In this document: positions 10,001 to 17,766 of the stretch, piece after piece
How the letters are laid out: the number at the start of each line of letters is the position of its first letter
How positions within the stretch are numbered: position 1 is the stretch's first letter
Assembly: GCA_964500445.1 (NCBI GenBank)
Contig: CAZCOG010000020.1
Location: forward strand, 34,539 to 98,538
Source: Persicitalea sp964500445
Lineage (GTDB): Bacteria > Bacteroidota > Bacteroidia > Cytophagales > Spirosomataceae
DNA length: 64,000 nucleotides
Reading direction: 5' to 3'
The notes under the pieces: model-generated
The model's input: only the letters and a program-made list of their open reading frames with translations
The model's database searches: none
Told to the model about the DNA's origin: nothing
Position numbers and translations under genes: made by a program

Positions 10001-10717
10001 CTGATGGTGATGAAGCACAGTTTCCCGCCCGAAATCATGCAGAAGTTTTTGAAATACGAAATGGATAGTTACCTGGGCGGGCGCTCCGGCGAAACCAAAA
10101 AAGAACAACCAATGGCCCTCACCGAAGGGCAGCAGTATATTCATTACCGCAAAGCGTCGGTAATCATGTACGCTTTGCAGGACTACATCGGCGAAGATAA
10201 GGTGAACGCCGCGCTGCGGAAGTTTCTGGCAGAGTGGAAGTACCCCGGACCCGATTCGAAGAATAAGCGCTACCCCACGAGCCGCGACCTGATCGGCTAT
10301 TTCCGCGCCGAAACACCCGATTCGTTGAAGTACCTGATCAACGACTGGTTCGAAACCATCACGCTCTACGAAAACAAGGCCACCGAAGCGACTTACGTCA
10401 GGAAGAACGATAAACAATATGAAGTGACGCTGAAATTTACGTCTGAGATGTTCCGCGCCGATAGCGCGGGCAACGAACGCCCGCTCCCGCTCAACACGCA
10501 GTGGTTCGACGTAGGGGTGTATGGAAAAAACAAAGACGGTGAAGACAAACTCCTGTACTTACAAAAACACAAAGTGACGAAGCAGGAGAACACCGTGAAA
10601 GTACTGGTGAATGAAAAGCCGACGAAAGCGGGCGTCGACCCGATCAACAAGCTCATCGACCGCCACCCGGATGACAATACGAAGTCGGTAAGTGAGGCGG
10701 GGAGCGAGAATTCTTAG
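7064..10717 (+). CDS. ABC-2 permease fused to M1-family aminopeptidase
   Basis: 1217 residues. The first ~585 residues hold two sets of ABC-2-type membrane helices (for example IYFAIIFLLCFFYATSKYVV near residue 20 and ALMFLFFIVMITMGAMGF near 485). The rest, outside the membrane, is an M1 gluzincin domain: the zinc motif HEVAHQWWGH starts at residue 948, the third ligand is the Glu of MLSES about 20 residues later, and the preceding region forms the M1 beta-sandwich. The fusion is a recurring Bacteroidota architecture. It probably exports a substrate and trims peptides on the far side of the inner membrane, but the substrate is unknown. The ATPase partner is immediately upstream. Confidence 0.9.
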   Translation: MLLEIIRFELNYRKKRPATYIYFAIIFLLCFFYATSKYVVIGGGAGGQLKENSPYNIAQVMAIMTYAMTFITSAMMGVPILRDFEHKTESLMFSTPVSKFDYLFGRFIGSFIVTVLIFCAVWLALMLGFAVGKHLPWEPSWYAKELLPFNFWHYIQPFLILALTNLFIQAAIYFAAGTLSRQTIVIYLQGIVLLVLYQIAGTILGDIENKPLAAMLDPFGFQAFDNYTEYWTPAQKNTQLVPLQGVLLWNRLLWMGVAVLILAGTYFGFSFSVVRKSWRKAKAAVAEKVRFNPESIRIPVVQQILTSGSYLKMMWKQAIFYAKTTMKDVPFIGIVGVGLINLIVSAFYFGKMYGTSSYPVTANVLGLLGEFDIFFFVIIVFYSGELIWRERAVNMNLIMDALPIPDWVNLAAKFIAMLLLYMGILLVLILMGMAVQTAMGYYNYEIGLYFKSLFTSTMSFLVAYTLLAFFVQVMANSKFVGYALMFLFFIVMITMGAMGFQHPLIMFNSGSLGDYSDMNQFGHFFARFSWLKLYWFGFVAVLFVLAVVFAVRGTDSILKTRLRLGRNRLTRPILVTAFAALILTIGTGFFVYYNTNKLNNYYTSEEQEQRQVDYEKTLKHYERVPQPKIVESNLKVEIYPSTRDFTAEGFYWLKNKTDQSQADVHIQEAIQNDVETDYLRFGNGGAKVNKEWKKFGYTIYRLARPLAPGDSVKMDFKVSFTTKGFTSGGGNTDIVNNGTFFNNGYFPSLGYEEGGELSSDDLRRKYKLPEKERMMEQDDPRGLSQNLFGDDADYIRFKMVIGTATDQTAIAPGYLKKEWTENGRRYFDYEMDVPMVNFYSIVSARYEVKRDVWKNSNGQPVKLEIYYNKGHEYNLDKMMTSMKKALTYYSKNFAPYQFRQMRIMEFPRYASFAQSFANTVPFSEGIGFIQKISDPDEDLDMPYYVTAHEVAHQWWGHQVPEANVKGNAMLSESQSQYSALMVMKHSFPPEIMQKFLKYEMDSYLGGRSGETKKEQPMALTEGQQYIHYRKASVIMYALQDYIGEDKVNAALRKFLAEWKYPGPDSKNKRYPTSRDLIGYFRAETPDSLKYLINDWFETITLYENKATEATYVRKNDKQYEVTLKFTSEMFRADSAGNERPLPLNTQWFDVGVYGKNKDGEDKLLYLQKHKVTKQENTVKVLVNEKPTKAGVDPINKLIDRHPDDNTKSVSEAGSENS

Positions 10718-10734
10718 TTCTTAGTTGAAAAAGT

Positions 10735-10766
10735 AAAGCCCGGAGCTGTGGAGTTCTGGGCTTTTT
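10735..10766. terminator. bidirectional terminator
   Basis: AAAGCCC (10735-10741) pairs with GGGCTTT (10758-10764), with partial inner pairing, followed by further T on the plus strand. An A-run on the other side (10729-10732) provides a T-run for the convergent minus-strand gene. It sits between the convergent permease/M1 and PorT-like genes. Confidence 0.65.
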
Positions 10767-10789
10767 ACTAAATGAAAGGTTTGAACCAC

Positions 10790-11467
10790 TCATATCCGCG
10801 CCTTCCCAAACCAATAGCCCGCTGTCAGGCCCAAACTACGATTGTAAAATGACCCGGCACCAACTACAAGAGGTCCCGGACCGATTCCGGTCATGCCGTG
10901 ACTATAATTGACCGCCAGAGAAATCCTTCTTATTTCTAACCCAACGACTCCAGCTAATCCGTAATCCATCCGGTTATAGGTATCTTGAGAATTACTGTTT
11001 TTAGGTCCAAATACAATCTTTTGGTTAAATCCTACTGACTGAGTACCAAAACTGGATTCACCCCCAAGGCCCGCCGCGGCGTACGGTCCCAAGCCTCCGA
11101 AAATTTTGCAGGTATTACTGACTTGCGACTTGTACAATACCAGCACCGGCAATTCAAGATAGTTGGGTCGGAAAGAGACCCGATAGTTTCCCGTTAATGT
11201 ACCCTGCTGATTACGGAACTCCAACATAGAACTGAACCCTTTTGTGACATAAAGCAGAGCGGGTTGAACGGAGAAGTTCGGAGACAAGCTGATCTCTGCC
11301 TGCAAACCAGCCTGGTACCCCGGAAATGGGTCAAAATCGGCATCGCGTTGAAACTTGGCGTTTGAAGCATTCACGCCAGCCTTCACGCCAAATCGTACCT
11401 GAGCATCTGCGGGCTGGACAAAGAAAAACACGCCGAGTACCAGCGCGGGTAAGAGGGAATTTTTCAT
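10790..11467 (-). CDS. PorT-like outer-membrane beta-barrel protein
   Basis: 225 residues from the ATG at 11467; the frame extends further upstream, but the signal peptide MKNSLLPALVLGVFFFVQPADAQ begins here. The mature part starts VRFGVKAGVNASNAKF and has the strand pattern of the OMP_b-brl_2/PorT family: GYQAGLQAEISLSPNFSVQPALLY, YLELPVLVLYK, GLGPYAAAGLGGE, and a C-terminal GYWFGKARI strand. It is an 8- to 10-stranded barrel of unknown role. It stands alone, convergent with the ABC/M1 gene. Confidence 0.8.
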   Translation of the reverse strand: MKNSLLPALVLGVFFFVQPADAQVRFGVKAGVNASNAKFQRDADFDPFPGYQAGLQAEISLSPNFSVQPALLYVTKGFSSMLEFRNQQGTLTGNYRVSFRPNYLELPVLVLYKSQVSNTCKIFGGLGPYAAAGLGGESSFGTQSVGFNQKIVFGPKNSNSQDTYNRMDYGLAGVVGLEIRRISLAVNYSHGMTGIGPGPLVVGAGSFYNRSLGLTAGYWFGKARI

Positions 11468-11702
11468 GGAGCGTAACTTTTGGTTCCTACCTGCTTCAAC
11501 GAATGATTTATGTTTCCGATTGTCACTCTTTCGTTGCTTTTTTCTGTGGCAAGGCATTGGTCCAAAAATGACTGCTTGGGATTATGTCAGAAAATTCTTC
11601 TACCGAAAGTATTTATCCAGCAGCCCGAACTTTACAAGAATAGAAAGTAAGCTCACAAGGAAAGGGTTCGTCACTCAGTGCATTCAAAATCTATAACTTA
11701 CA

Positions 11703-13076
11703 ATGAATAACTTTAACATTAACCGCCGTCGCTTCTTGCAGGGAGCTTCGGCCACGCTTGCCTTAACTGCCCTCGGCGCGCAGGGCATGGACATCATTAA
11801 CCCCGCCAAACCCTACCGCGTGGGGCTGATTGGGGCGGGCTGGTACGGCACGAGCGACCTTTTCAAGCTGATTCAGGTAGCGCCCGTGGAAGTACTGGCG
11901 ATTTGTGATGTGGATAAAAGCCACCGGGAAGAAGCGGGGAAACTTGTAAGCCAGCGGCAGAAGTCCGGCAAAGTACCCAAGCTGTACGGCGATTACGAGA
12001 AGATGCTCAAAGAGAACGAAATGGACATCGTGCTGATCGGCACGCCCGACCACTGGCACGCGCTGCAAATGATCGACGCGGTCAAGGCCGGGGCGAATGT
12101 ATATGTACAAAAGCCCATCAGCGTGGACGTACTGGAAGGCGAAGCGATGGTTGCCGCCGCCCGCAAATACAACAAGGTCGTGCAAGTAGGTACGCAGCGT
12201 AAAAGTACCCCGCACCTTATCGACGCCAAGCGCGACATCGTGGACGCGGGGCTGCTGGGCAAGGTGGCCCACGTCGAAATGTGCTGCTACTACCACATGC
12301 GGGCCAATGGCAACCCGCCCGTCGAACCCGTTCCGGCTTTTCTGGATTACGAAAAATGGACGGGTCCCGCGCCCATGCGCCCCTACGACGGACTACCACA
12401 CATCCGCTGGTGGCGGACGTTTATGGAGTACGGCAACGGTATCACGGGCGATATGTGCGTGCATATGTTCGACACCGTACGCTGGATGCTTGGTCTGGGC
12501 TGGCCGGACCGGGTTAGTTCCGAAGGAGGAATCTATGTCCAGAAAGAGGGGAAATCCAATATTTCCGACACCCAATCGGCGGTGTTCGAGTACCCTGGTC
12601 TGAATTGCGTGTGGCAGCACCGCACCTGGGGTACCCCCAACAACCCCGACTACCCCTGGTCGTTTACCATTTATGGCGAGAAGGGTACTTTGTGGGGCAG
12701 CACAATGCAGTATGACTTTATTCCCGAAGGTAAAGATGGCAAACGTATTCATGGCGACGTGCTCTACGAAAAGGAGCAGTATCCCGAAGACCTCGTCGAG
12801 GTACGAAACGAACTAAATGCCGCTCCCGCCACCCGTCGACACATGCTGGATTTCCTGGCCGCTATCGAGAACGGAGGCCGTCCGGTAGCCGACATCGAGC
12901 AGGGACATATTTCTACGGCCAGTTGTATCATGGCTAATATGTCGATGGCCACCGGCAAGCCGATCGTGTATGATCCCAAAACCCGCAGCATCGTTGGTGG
13001 TGATCGTGAATTGAACGGATTGCTGGCGCGGCCTTACCGCAGCGGGTACATTCATCCCCTGCCAAATAAGGTCTAA
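11703..13076 (+). CDS. Gfo/Idh/MocA-family oxidoreductase with Tat signal
   Basis: 457 residues. The N-terminus NINRRRFLQGASATLALTALGAQG is a twin-arginine signal, so the enzyme is exported folded, probably with its nucleotide. A Rossmann motif GLIGAGWYG is at residues about 40-48, DIVLIGTPDHWHALQ follows, and VYVQKPIS is the Gfo/Idh catalytic 'EKP' region with Gln in place of Glu. The C-terminal domain is typical of the family. It leads a run of three same-strand genes with a PVC-type cytochrome protein and a TIM-barrel protein. In related clusters such enzymes oxidise glycosides, often at C3; the substrate here is inference. Confidence 0.87.
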   Translation: MNNFNINRRRFLQGASATLALTALGAQGMDIINPAKPYRVGLIGAGWYGTSDLFKLIQVAPVEVLAICDVDKSHREEAGKLVSQRQKSGKVPKLYGDYEKMLKENEMDIVLIGTPDHWHALQMIDAVKAGANVYVQKPISVDVLEGEAMVAAARKYNKVVQVGTQRKSTPHLIDAKRDIVDAGLLGKVAHVEMCCYYHMRANGNPPVEPVPAFLDYEKWTGPAPMRPYDGLPHIRWWRTFMEYGNGITGDMCVHMFDTVRWMLGLGWPDRVSSEGGIYVQKEGKSNISDTQSAVFEYPGLNCVWQHRTWGTPNNPDYPWSFTIYGEKGTLWGSTMQYDFIPEGKDGKRIHGDVLYEKEQYPEDLVEVRNELNAAPATRRHMLDFLAAIENGGRPVADIEQGHISTASCIMANMSMATGKPIVYDPKTRSIVGGDRELNGLLARPYRSGYIHPLPNKV

Positions 13077-13123
13077 CCATATTGCGTTGAGGTTGTTATG
13101 TTCTGAATAAACCTTAAAACAAT

Positions 13124-15694
13124 ATGATTAGAACTATCTTTCTGATTTGTCTTTACGGCGCAGGAATGCTATTTCCTGCGCCTACCGACAACCATCAGCC
13201 ATCTTCTAAAAGCGAAACGCCTTCTCCCCCCAAAACGCCCACCGAGGAATTGGCGACGTTTCAGGTTGAGCCGGGCTTCAAAATACAGCTCGTGGCTTCC
13301 GAGCCGATGGTGCAGGATCCGGTCGTGATTCAGTTTGATTCCGACGGGCGGCTGTGGGTAGTCGAGATGCGCGGCTTCATGAACGACATCGAAGGTTCTA
13401 CCGAAGATCAGCCTACGGGCCGCGTTTCGGTGTTGGAAGATACCAATGGCGATGGGCAGATGGATAAGAGTACGATTTATCTGGATAGTTTGGTAATGCC
13501 CCGCGCGCTGGCTCTGGTGCCGGGCGGCGCGCTGGTTTCGGAAAACAAATCCCTCTGGCTAACGCAGGATACCAACGACGATCTGAAAGCCGACACAAAA
13601 ACCCTCATCGACGGCGACTACGCCAAAAACGGCTTGCCCGAACACGCCGATAATGGCCTTTGGCGGAGCGTGGACAACTACTACTACAATGTCAAGTCCC
13701 GTTTTCGCTATCGCCTGACGAACGGCAAATGGCTACGTGACAGTACCGAGTTTCGGGGTCAATGGGGTCTGAGCCACGACGACGAGGGTAATCTTTACTA
13801 CAACTACAACTGGTCGCAACTCCACGCCGATCTGGTACCGCCCAACTACCTCTCGCGCAATCCGCACCACACGCCTACCACGGGCATCGACCACGGCCTC
13901 ACCATCGACCGCCGCGTGTACCCCATCCGGCCCAATCCCGCCGTCAACCGGGGCTATATTCCCGGCACGCTAGGCGACGAGGGCCAACTCCTCGAATTTA
14001 CGGCTGCCTGTTCGCCCCTGGTATATCGGGAAAATGCTTTTCCGGCCGAGTACTTGGGCAATGCTTTTGTCTGCGAACCTTCGGGTAATCTCGTCAAGCG
14101 GAATGTCGTCCGTAAAAACGGCTTGATGCTCACGGCCTTTGACCCGCATCCCGGTACAGAATTTCTGGCCTCGACCGACGAGCGCTTTCGCCCCGTCCAC
14201 ATGGCTTCCGCTCCCGACGGCGGGCTATATATAGCCGATATGTACCGGGGACTAGTGCAGCACGGGGCCTACATGACGCCTTATCTAAAAGAACAAACCA
14301 TACAGCGCCACCTGGTGCTGCCCGTGCACTACGGCCGTATCTGGCGCGTGGTACCCGATAACTGGCAACCCATCAAACCCAGGAAACTTTCCCTGGCATC
14401 GTCCGCCGAATTAGTCGTCACGCTTTCCAGTGCCAGCGGCTGGCAGCGCGACCAGGCACAGCGGCTGCTCGTGGAACGAAACGATAAATTAGCCGCTCCC
14501 GCTTTGCAAGAATTGGTCACTCATGGCAAAGTACCCTTGGGTCGCTTCCACGCTCTCTGGACGCTCGAAGGCATGAAGCAATTGGATGGAAAATTACTTT
14601 TCAGCGCTTTGCAGGATGAAAACACACTTGTAAAATCTACCGCTTTGCGCTTACTGGAACCGCTGGCTAAAAAAGACGCTAAAATAAAGACACAGCTTGA
14701 AACGGCATTGGCCAATTTTTCTCCTGCCGAAGAAAGCAAGGCATTTACGCTGCAACTCGCACTTTCCGCTGAAGTACTCAGTCCGCAAGCCGCATTACCT
14801 ATTCTATCCAGAATCGCCGATCAAGAAGGTAACTCGCCGCTGGTTCGCGACGCGGTACTGAGTAGTTTGAAAAACCGGGAATTTGCTTTCCTGCAAACCC
14901 TGATGAAAGCATCAGAATGGCAAGTTCACAATCAGGACAAGGAGATTTTTCTGGAAATGCTCACGACTTCGGTAGTCAGAAAGGGAAATCCCACCGAGAT
15001 GGCTACGCTTTTATCAGAGTTAAATAAAAAGAAAACCGAACGCGGCTTGACCAACTTTGGCTGGCAGGAAAAAGCCATTCTGACCTCCCTATCCATTCAG
15101 GCCAATAATCCAAAGTTGACACCGATTAAACTCGCGAAGGCTCCCGAAATTCTCACCATGAAAATGGAAGGAGTAGATGGCAGTCGTCTGGCTTCGCTTA
15201 GTGCATTGTTCGAGTGGCCAGGCCACAAAGCAACCGTTGCCACTACCCAAAAGAAAAATCCACTAAGTGAAGAAGATCGAAAAATATTCGCGCTCGGTCG
15301 CCAGCATTACCTAACTACCTGCGCAGGTTGTCACGGCACTGATGGCGCGGGCATGAACCGCTTCGCCCCACCACTCATCGGCTCGCAGTGGGTATTGGGC
15401 GACGAGAAAAGACTATCGCTTATTCTCCTGCACGGCATGGAAGGTCCGGTGGATGTTATGGGCAAAATTTATGATACTCCGGAAATACTGCCCGTGATGC
15501 CCGCACATTCGACAATGGACGATGGTGCACTCACGGCCATTCTGACCTACATCCGCAACGAATGGGGCAACGATGCCGGGGCCGTTGGCCGACGAACCGT
15601 TGGCACTACCCGCCTTACCTCACAGGGACGTGTGGTTCCGTGGACGGCGAAGGAGCTGGATGCACACATAGAAGCCGGGAAGGGAAAGGAATGA
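13124..15694 (+). CDS. PVC-type heme-binding dehydrogenase-like protein with cytochrome c domain
   Basis: 856 residues with an N-terminal signal (MIRTIFLICLYGAGMLFPA). Residues about 45-420 are a beta-propeller of the 'putative membrane-bound dehydrogenase' type (FQVEPGFKIQLVASEPMVQDPV, DSDGRLWVVEMRGF, DGGLYIADMYRGLVQH). Residues ~430-680 look like HEAT-type helical repeats. The C-terminal part is a cytochrome c domain with heme motif CAGCH at 733-737 and an axial-Met candidate in the region ILPVMPAHST. It probably passes electrons from a periplasmic sugar oxidation. It follows the Gfo/Idh gene by 47 nt. Confidence 0.87.
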   Translation: MIRTIFLICLYGAGMLFPAPTDNHQPSSKSETPSPPKTPTEELATFQVEPGFKIQLVASEPMVQDPVVIQFDSDGRLWVVEMRGFMNDIEGSTEDQPTGRVSVLEDTNGDGQMDKSTIYLDSLVMPRALALVPGGALVSENKSLWLTQDTNDDLKADTKTLIDGDYAKNGLPEHADNGLWRSVDNYYYNVKSRFRYRLTNGKWLRDSTEFRGQWGLSHDDEGNLYYNYNWSQLHADLVPPNYLSRNPHHTPTTGIDHGLTIDRRVYPIRPNPAVNRGYIPGTLGDEGQLLEFTAACSPLVYRENAFPAEYLGNAFVCEPSGNLVKRNVVRKNGLMLTAFDPHPGTEFLASTDERFRPVHMASAPDGGLYIADMYRGLVQHGAYMTPYLKEQTIQRHLVLPVHYGRIWRVVPDNWQPIKPRKLSLASSAELVVTLSSASGWQRDQAQRLLVERNDKLAAPALQELVTHGKVPLGRFHALWTLEGMKQLDGKLLFSALQDENTLVKSTALRLLEPLAKKDAKIKTQLETALANFSPAEESKAFTLQLALSAEVLSPQAALPILSRIADQEGNSPLVRDAVLSSLKNREFAFLQTLMKASEWQVHNQDKEIFLEMLTTSVVRKGNPTEMATLLSELNKKKTERGLTNFGWQEKAILTSLSIQANNPKLTPIKLAKAPEILTMKMEGVDGSRLASLSALFEWPGHKATVATTQKKNPLSEEDRKIFALGRQHYLTTCAGCHGTDGAGMNRFAPPLIGSQWVLGDEKRLSLILLHGMEGPVDVMGKIYDTPEILPVMPAHSTMDDGALTAILTYIRNEWGNDAGAVGRRTVGTTRLTSQGRVVPWTAKELDAHIEAGKGKE

Positions 15695-15754
15695 TGAGTG
15701 ATGAATTATGAGTGATGAAATTTAGTGAATGAATCTTTAATCCAAAAACTACCT

Positions 15755-16831
15755 ATGAGCATTGATGCCTCTTTGACCCGTCGGGATTTTTTGCAGCGTT
15801 CGGCCTTAGGGGCGGCGGCTTTTTCGTTTGGAAAAATGCCGGAGGTTTTCAAAAATCATTCGATGGGAATCGTGGTGCACTCCTACGCCAGCCGCTGGAA
15901 CTCCAAGACACCGAGTGCAAAGTACCCTGGTTTCAAGGACGCCGTTGAGTTAATGGAACACTGCCATCAAATCGGCGCGGGTGGAGTGCAAACTACCGTT
16001 CGTGACTGGACACCCGAAATCGCCCGAAAACTCCGCAGCCTGACCGACCAAACGGGTATGTACCTGGAAGGCTCGATCAGCCTGCCGCACAGCGCCGACG
16101 AAGCGAAGCGATTCGAGCAGGAAATAAAAACGGCCAAAGAAGCGGGTGTGAGCATCTACCGCACGGTTTGTATGAATGGTCGCCGTTACGAGAACTTCCA
16201 CAGCCCGGAAGCGATTATGGAATTCAAGAAAGACTCCGTCGCTGCCCTGCAAATGGCCGAACCCATTGCCCGGAAACTAGGTGTCAAACTGGCCGTGGAA
16301 AATCACAAAGACTGGCGGGCCGACGAACTGGCGGGCCTAATCAAACAAATCGGCAGCGACCATGTAGGTGTGACGCTAGACTTTGGCAACAGCATTGCTC
16401 TCCTCGAAAACCCGATGGAGGTTGTCAATACCCTCGCCCCTTTTGTGCTAAGTACCCACGTTAAGGATATGGGCGTACGAGAATATGAGGATGGTTTCCT
16501 GCTCTCGGAAGTACCTCTCGGCGAAGGTATTTTAGACTTGCCCGAAATCGTAAAGATTTGCCAGAAGTACAACCCCAACGTAAATTTCAGTCTGGAAATG
16601 ATTACCCGCGACCCGCTCGAAATCCCCGTCCTGACCGAAGCCTACTGGCCCGCCATGCAGGTAGTCCCCGCCGAAGACGTCGCAGATACCCTCCGCATGG
16701 TGCGGCAAAACAAATTCAAAACCGAACTACCCCGCGTCTCTCACCTCTCCCCCGACGAACGCCTGGCCGCCGAGGAAAATAATAATGTGGAATCGTTGAA
16801 ATATAGTAAGGCAAAGATGGGGCTGTCGTAA
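15755..16831 (+). CDS. TIM-barrel sugar isomerase/epimerase-like protein with Tat-type signal
   Basis: 358 residues from the ATG at 15755; a GTG at 15725 gives ten extra residues and is less likely. The start MSIDASLTRRDFLQRSALGAAAFSFG is a twin-arginine signal. The AP-endonuclease-2/xylose-isomerase-like barrel shows KLAVENHKDWRADEL, VGVTLDFGNSIAL, LSTHVKDMG and FSLEMITRDP, which supply the Glu/Asp/His metal ligands of this fold. It is the third gene of the exported oxidoreductase group, 60 nt after the cytochrome gene. It could be a 3-keto-sugar epimerase, isomerase or lyase; the exact reaction cannot be read from sequence. Confidence 0.82.
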   Translation: MSIDASLTRRDFLQRSALGAAAFSFGKMPEVFKNHSMGIVVHSYASRWNSKTPSAKYPGFKDAVELMEHCHQIGAGGVQTTVRDWTPEIARKLRSLTDQTGMYLEGSISLPHSADEAKRFEQEIKTAKEAGVSIYRTVCMNGRRYENFHSPEAIMEFKKDSVAALQMAEPIARKLGVKLAVENHKDWRADELAGLIKQIGSDHVGVTLDFGNSIALLENPMEVVNTLAPFVLSTHVKDMGVREYEDGFLLSEVPLGEGILDLPEIVKICQKYNPNVNFSLEMITRDPLEIPVLTEAYWPAMQVVPAEDVADTLRMVRQNKFKTELPRVSHLSPDERLAAEENNNVESLKYSKAKMGLS

Positions 16832-16881
16832 CCGGTAGTTTTTGGTGAATGCCAAAGCCCTTCACCTTTTACCATTGACCT

Positions 16882-17673
16882 TTACCCCTCTCCCTTCATC
16901 CCGCTTAAATCCGGCAACGGACTCACCGATGTCCAGCCACCATCCACGACCAAGCTCTGGCCCGTGATATGGCCGGAAAACGGCGAAAGCAGGAATAAAG
17001 CCGCGTGAGCAATGTCTTCCCGTCTGGCTGGGCGCCCCGTGGGCGTGATGGCCGACCACACATCCTCATAAGTAGGGTCATCCTGCAAAGTACGTTCGGT
17101 GAGCGTAGCACCGGGGGCCACCGTGTTAATCGTGATATTGTGGGGAGACAGTTCGAGAACGAGATTTTTGGCCAGCATTTCCAGCCCGGCCTTCGTCATG
17201 GCATAGGCCGCCAAATTCTGGTGAGCCTGGTGCCCTACCACGGACGACATCAGCAGGATACGCCCGCCGGTCCCCTGCGAACGTATCTGCCGCGCCGCCG
17301 CTTGCGTGAGCAAAAACGATCCCGCCAGGTTTACGTCGAGTACCCGTCGAAGATCCGCCGCCGGATAATCGAAGAAATCCCCGAACAGTGTAATACCCGC
17401 ATTGGCCACGGCGATAGTCAGTTTTCCGTAGTTCTCGACGGCCGTCTGAATCATTTGGCCGATAATATCCTCATCCGAAGCATCTCCGGCCACCGCCAGG
17501 CACAGGCCTCCTGCCTCAACAATAGTCGCTGCGGCCTCGATTGCCAACTCAGAGTCTGCGTCGTTGAGTATCACCGCTGCGCCTTGCCCGGCCAATTGAC
17601 GAGCTATTTCGAACCCTATCCCCTGTCCCGCCCCGGTCACGATGGCAACCTGGTCGGTAAAAAGCTTACTCAT
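16882..17673 (-). CDS. SDR-family NAD(P)-dependent oxidoreductase
   Basis: 263 residues, the usual length for a classical short-chain dehydrogenase. It has the cofactor motif TGAGQGIG (13-20), the NAG motif (91-93), catalytic Ser143/Ser144 and the pair Tyr157-Lys161 (YAMTK). The late PGATLTERT stretch and VDGGW near the C-terminus are also typical. It is cytoplasmic. It lies downstream of the IlvD/Edd dehydratase on the same strand (gap 93 nt), so oxidation of a sugar or sugar acid ahead of the dehydratase is a reasonable guess. Confidence 0.9.
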   Translation of the reverse strand: MSKLFTDQVAIVTGAGQGIGFEIARQLAGQGAAVILNDADSELAIEAAATIVEAGGLCLAVAGDASDEDIIGQMIQTAVENYGKLTIAVANAGITLFGDFFDYPAADLRRVLDVNLAGSFLLTQAAARQIRSQGTGGRILLMSSVVGHQAHQNLAAYAMTKAGLEMLAKNLVLELSPHNITINTVAPGATLTERTLQDDPTYEDVWSAITPTGRPARREDIAHAALFLLSPFSGHITGQSLVVDGGWTSVSPLPDLSGMKGEG

Positions 17674-17766
17674 TGGAGTTGAAAGTTTATGAGCTTAGGA
17701 GTTGTAGGATTGCAGAGTCAGATTCGTTAAAGCGTTAACTCATGAACTTTCAACCCATACCCCCTC

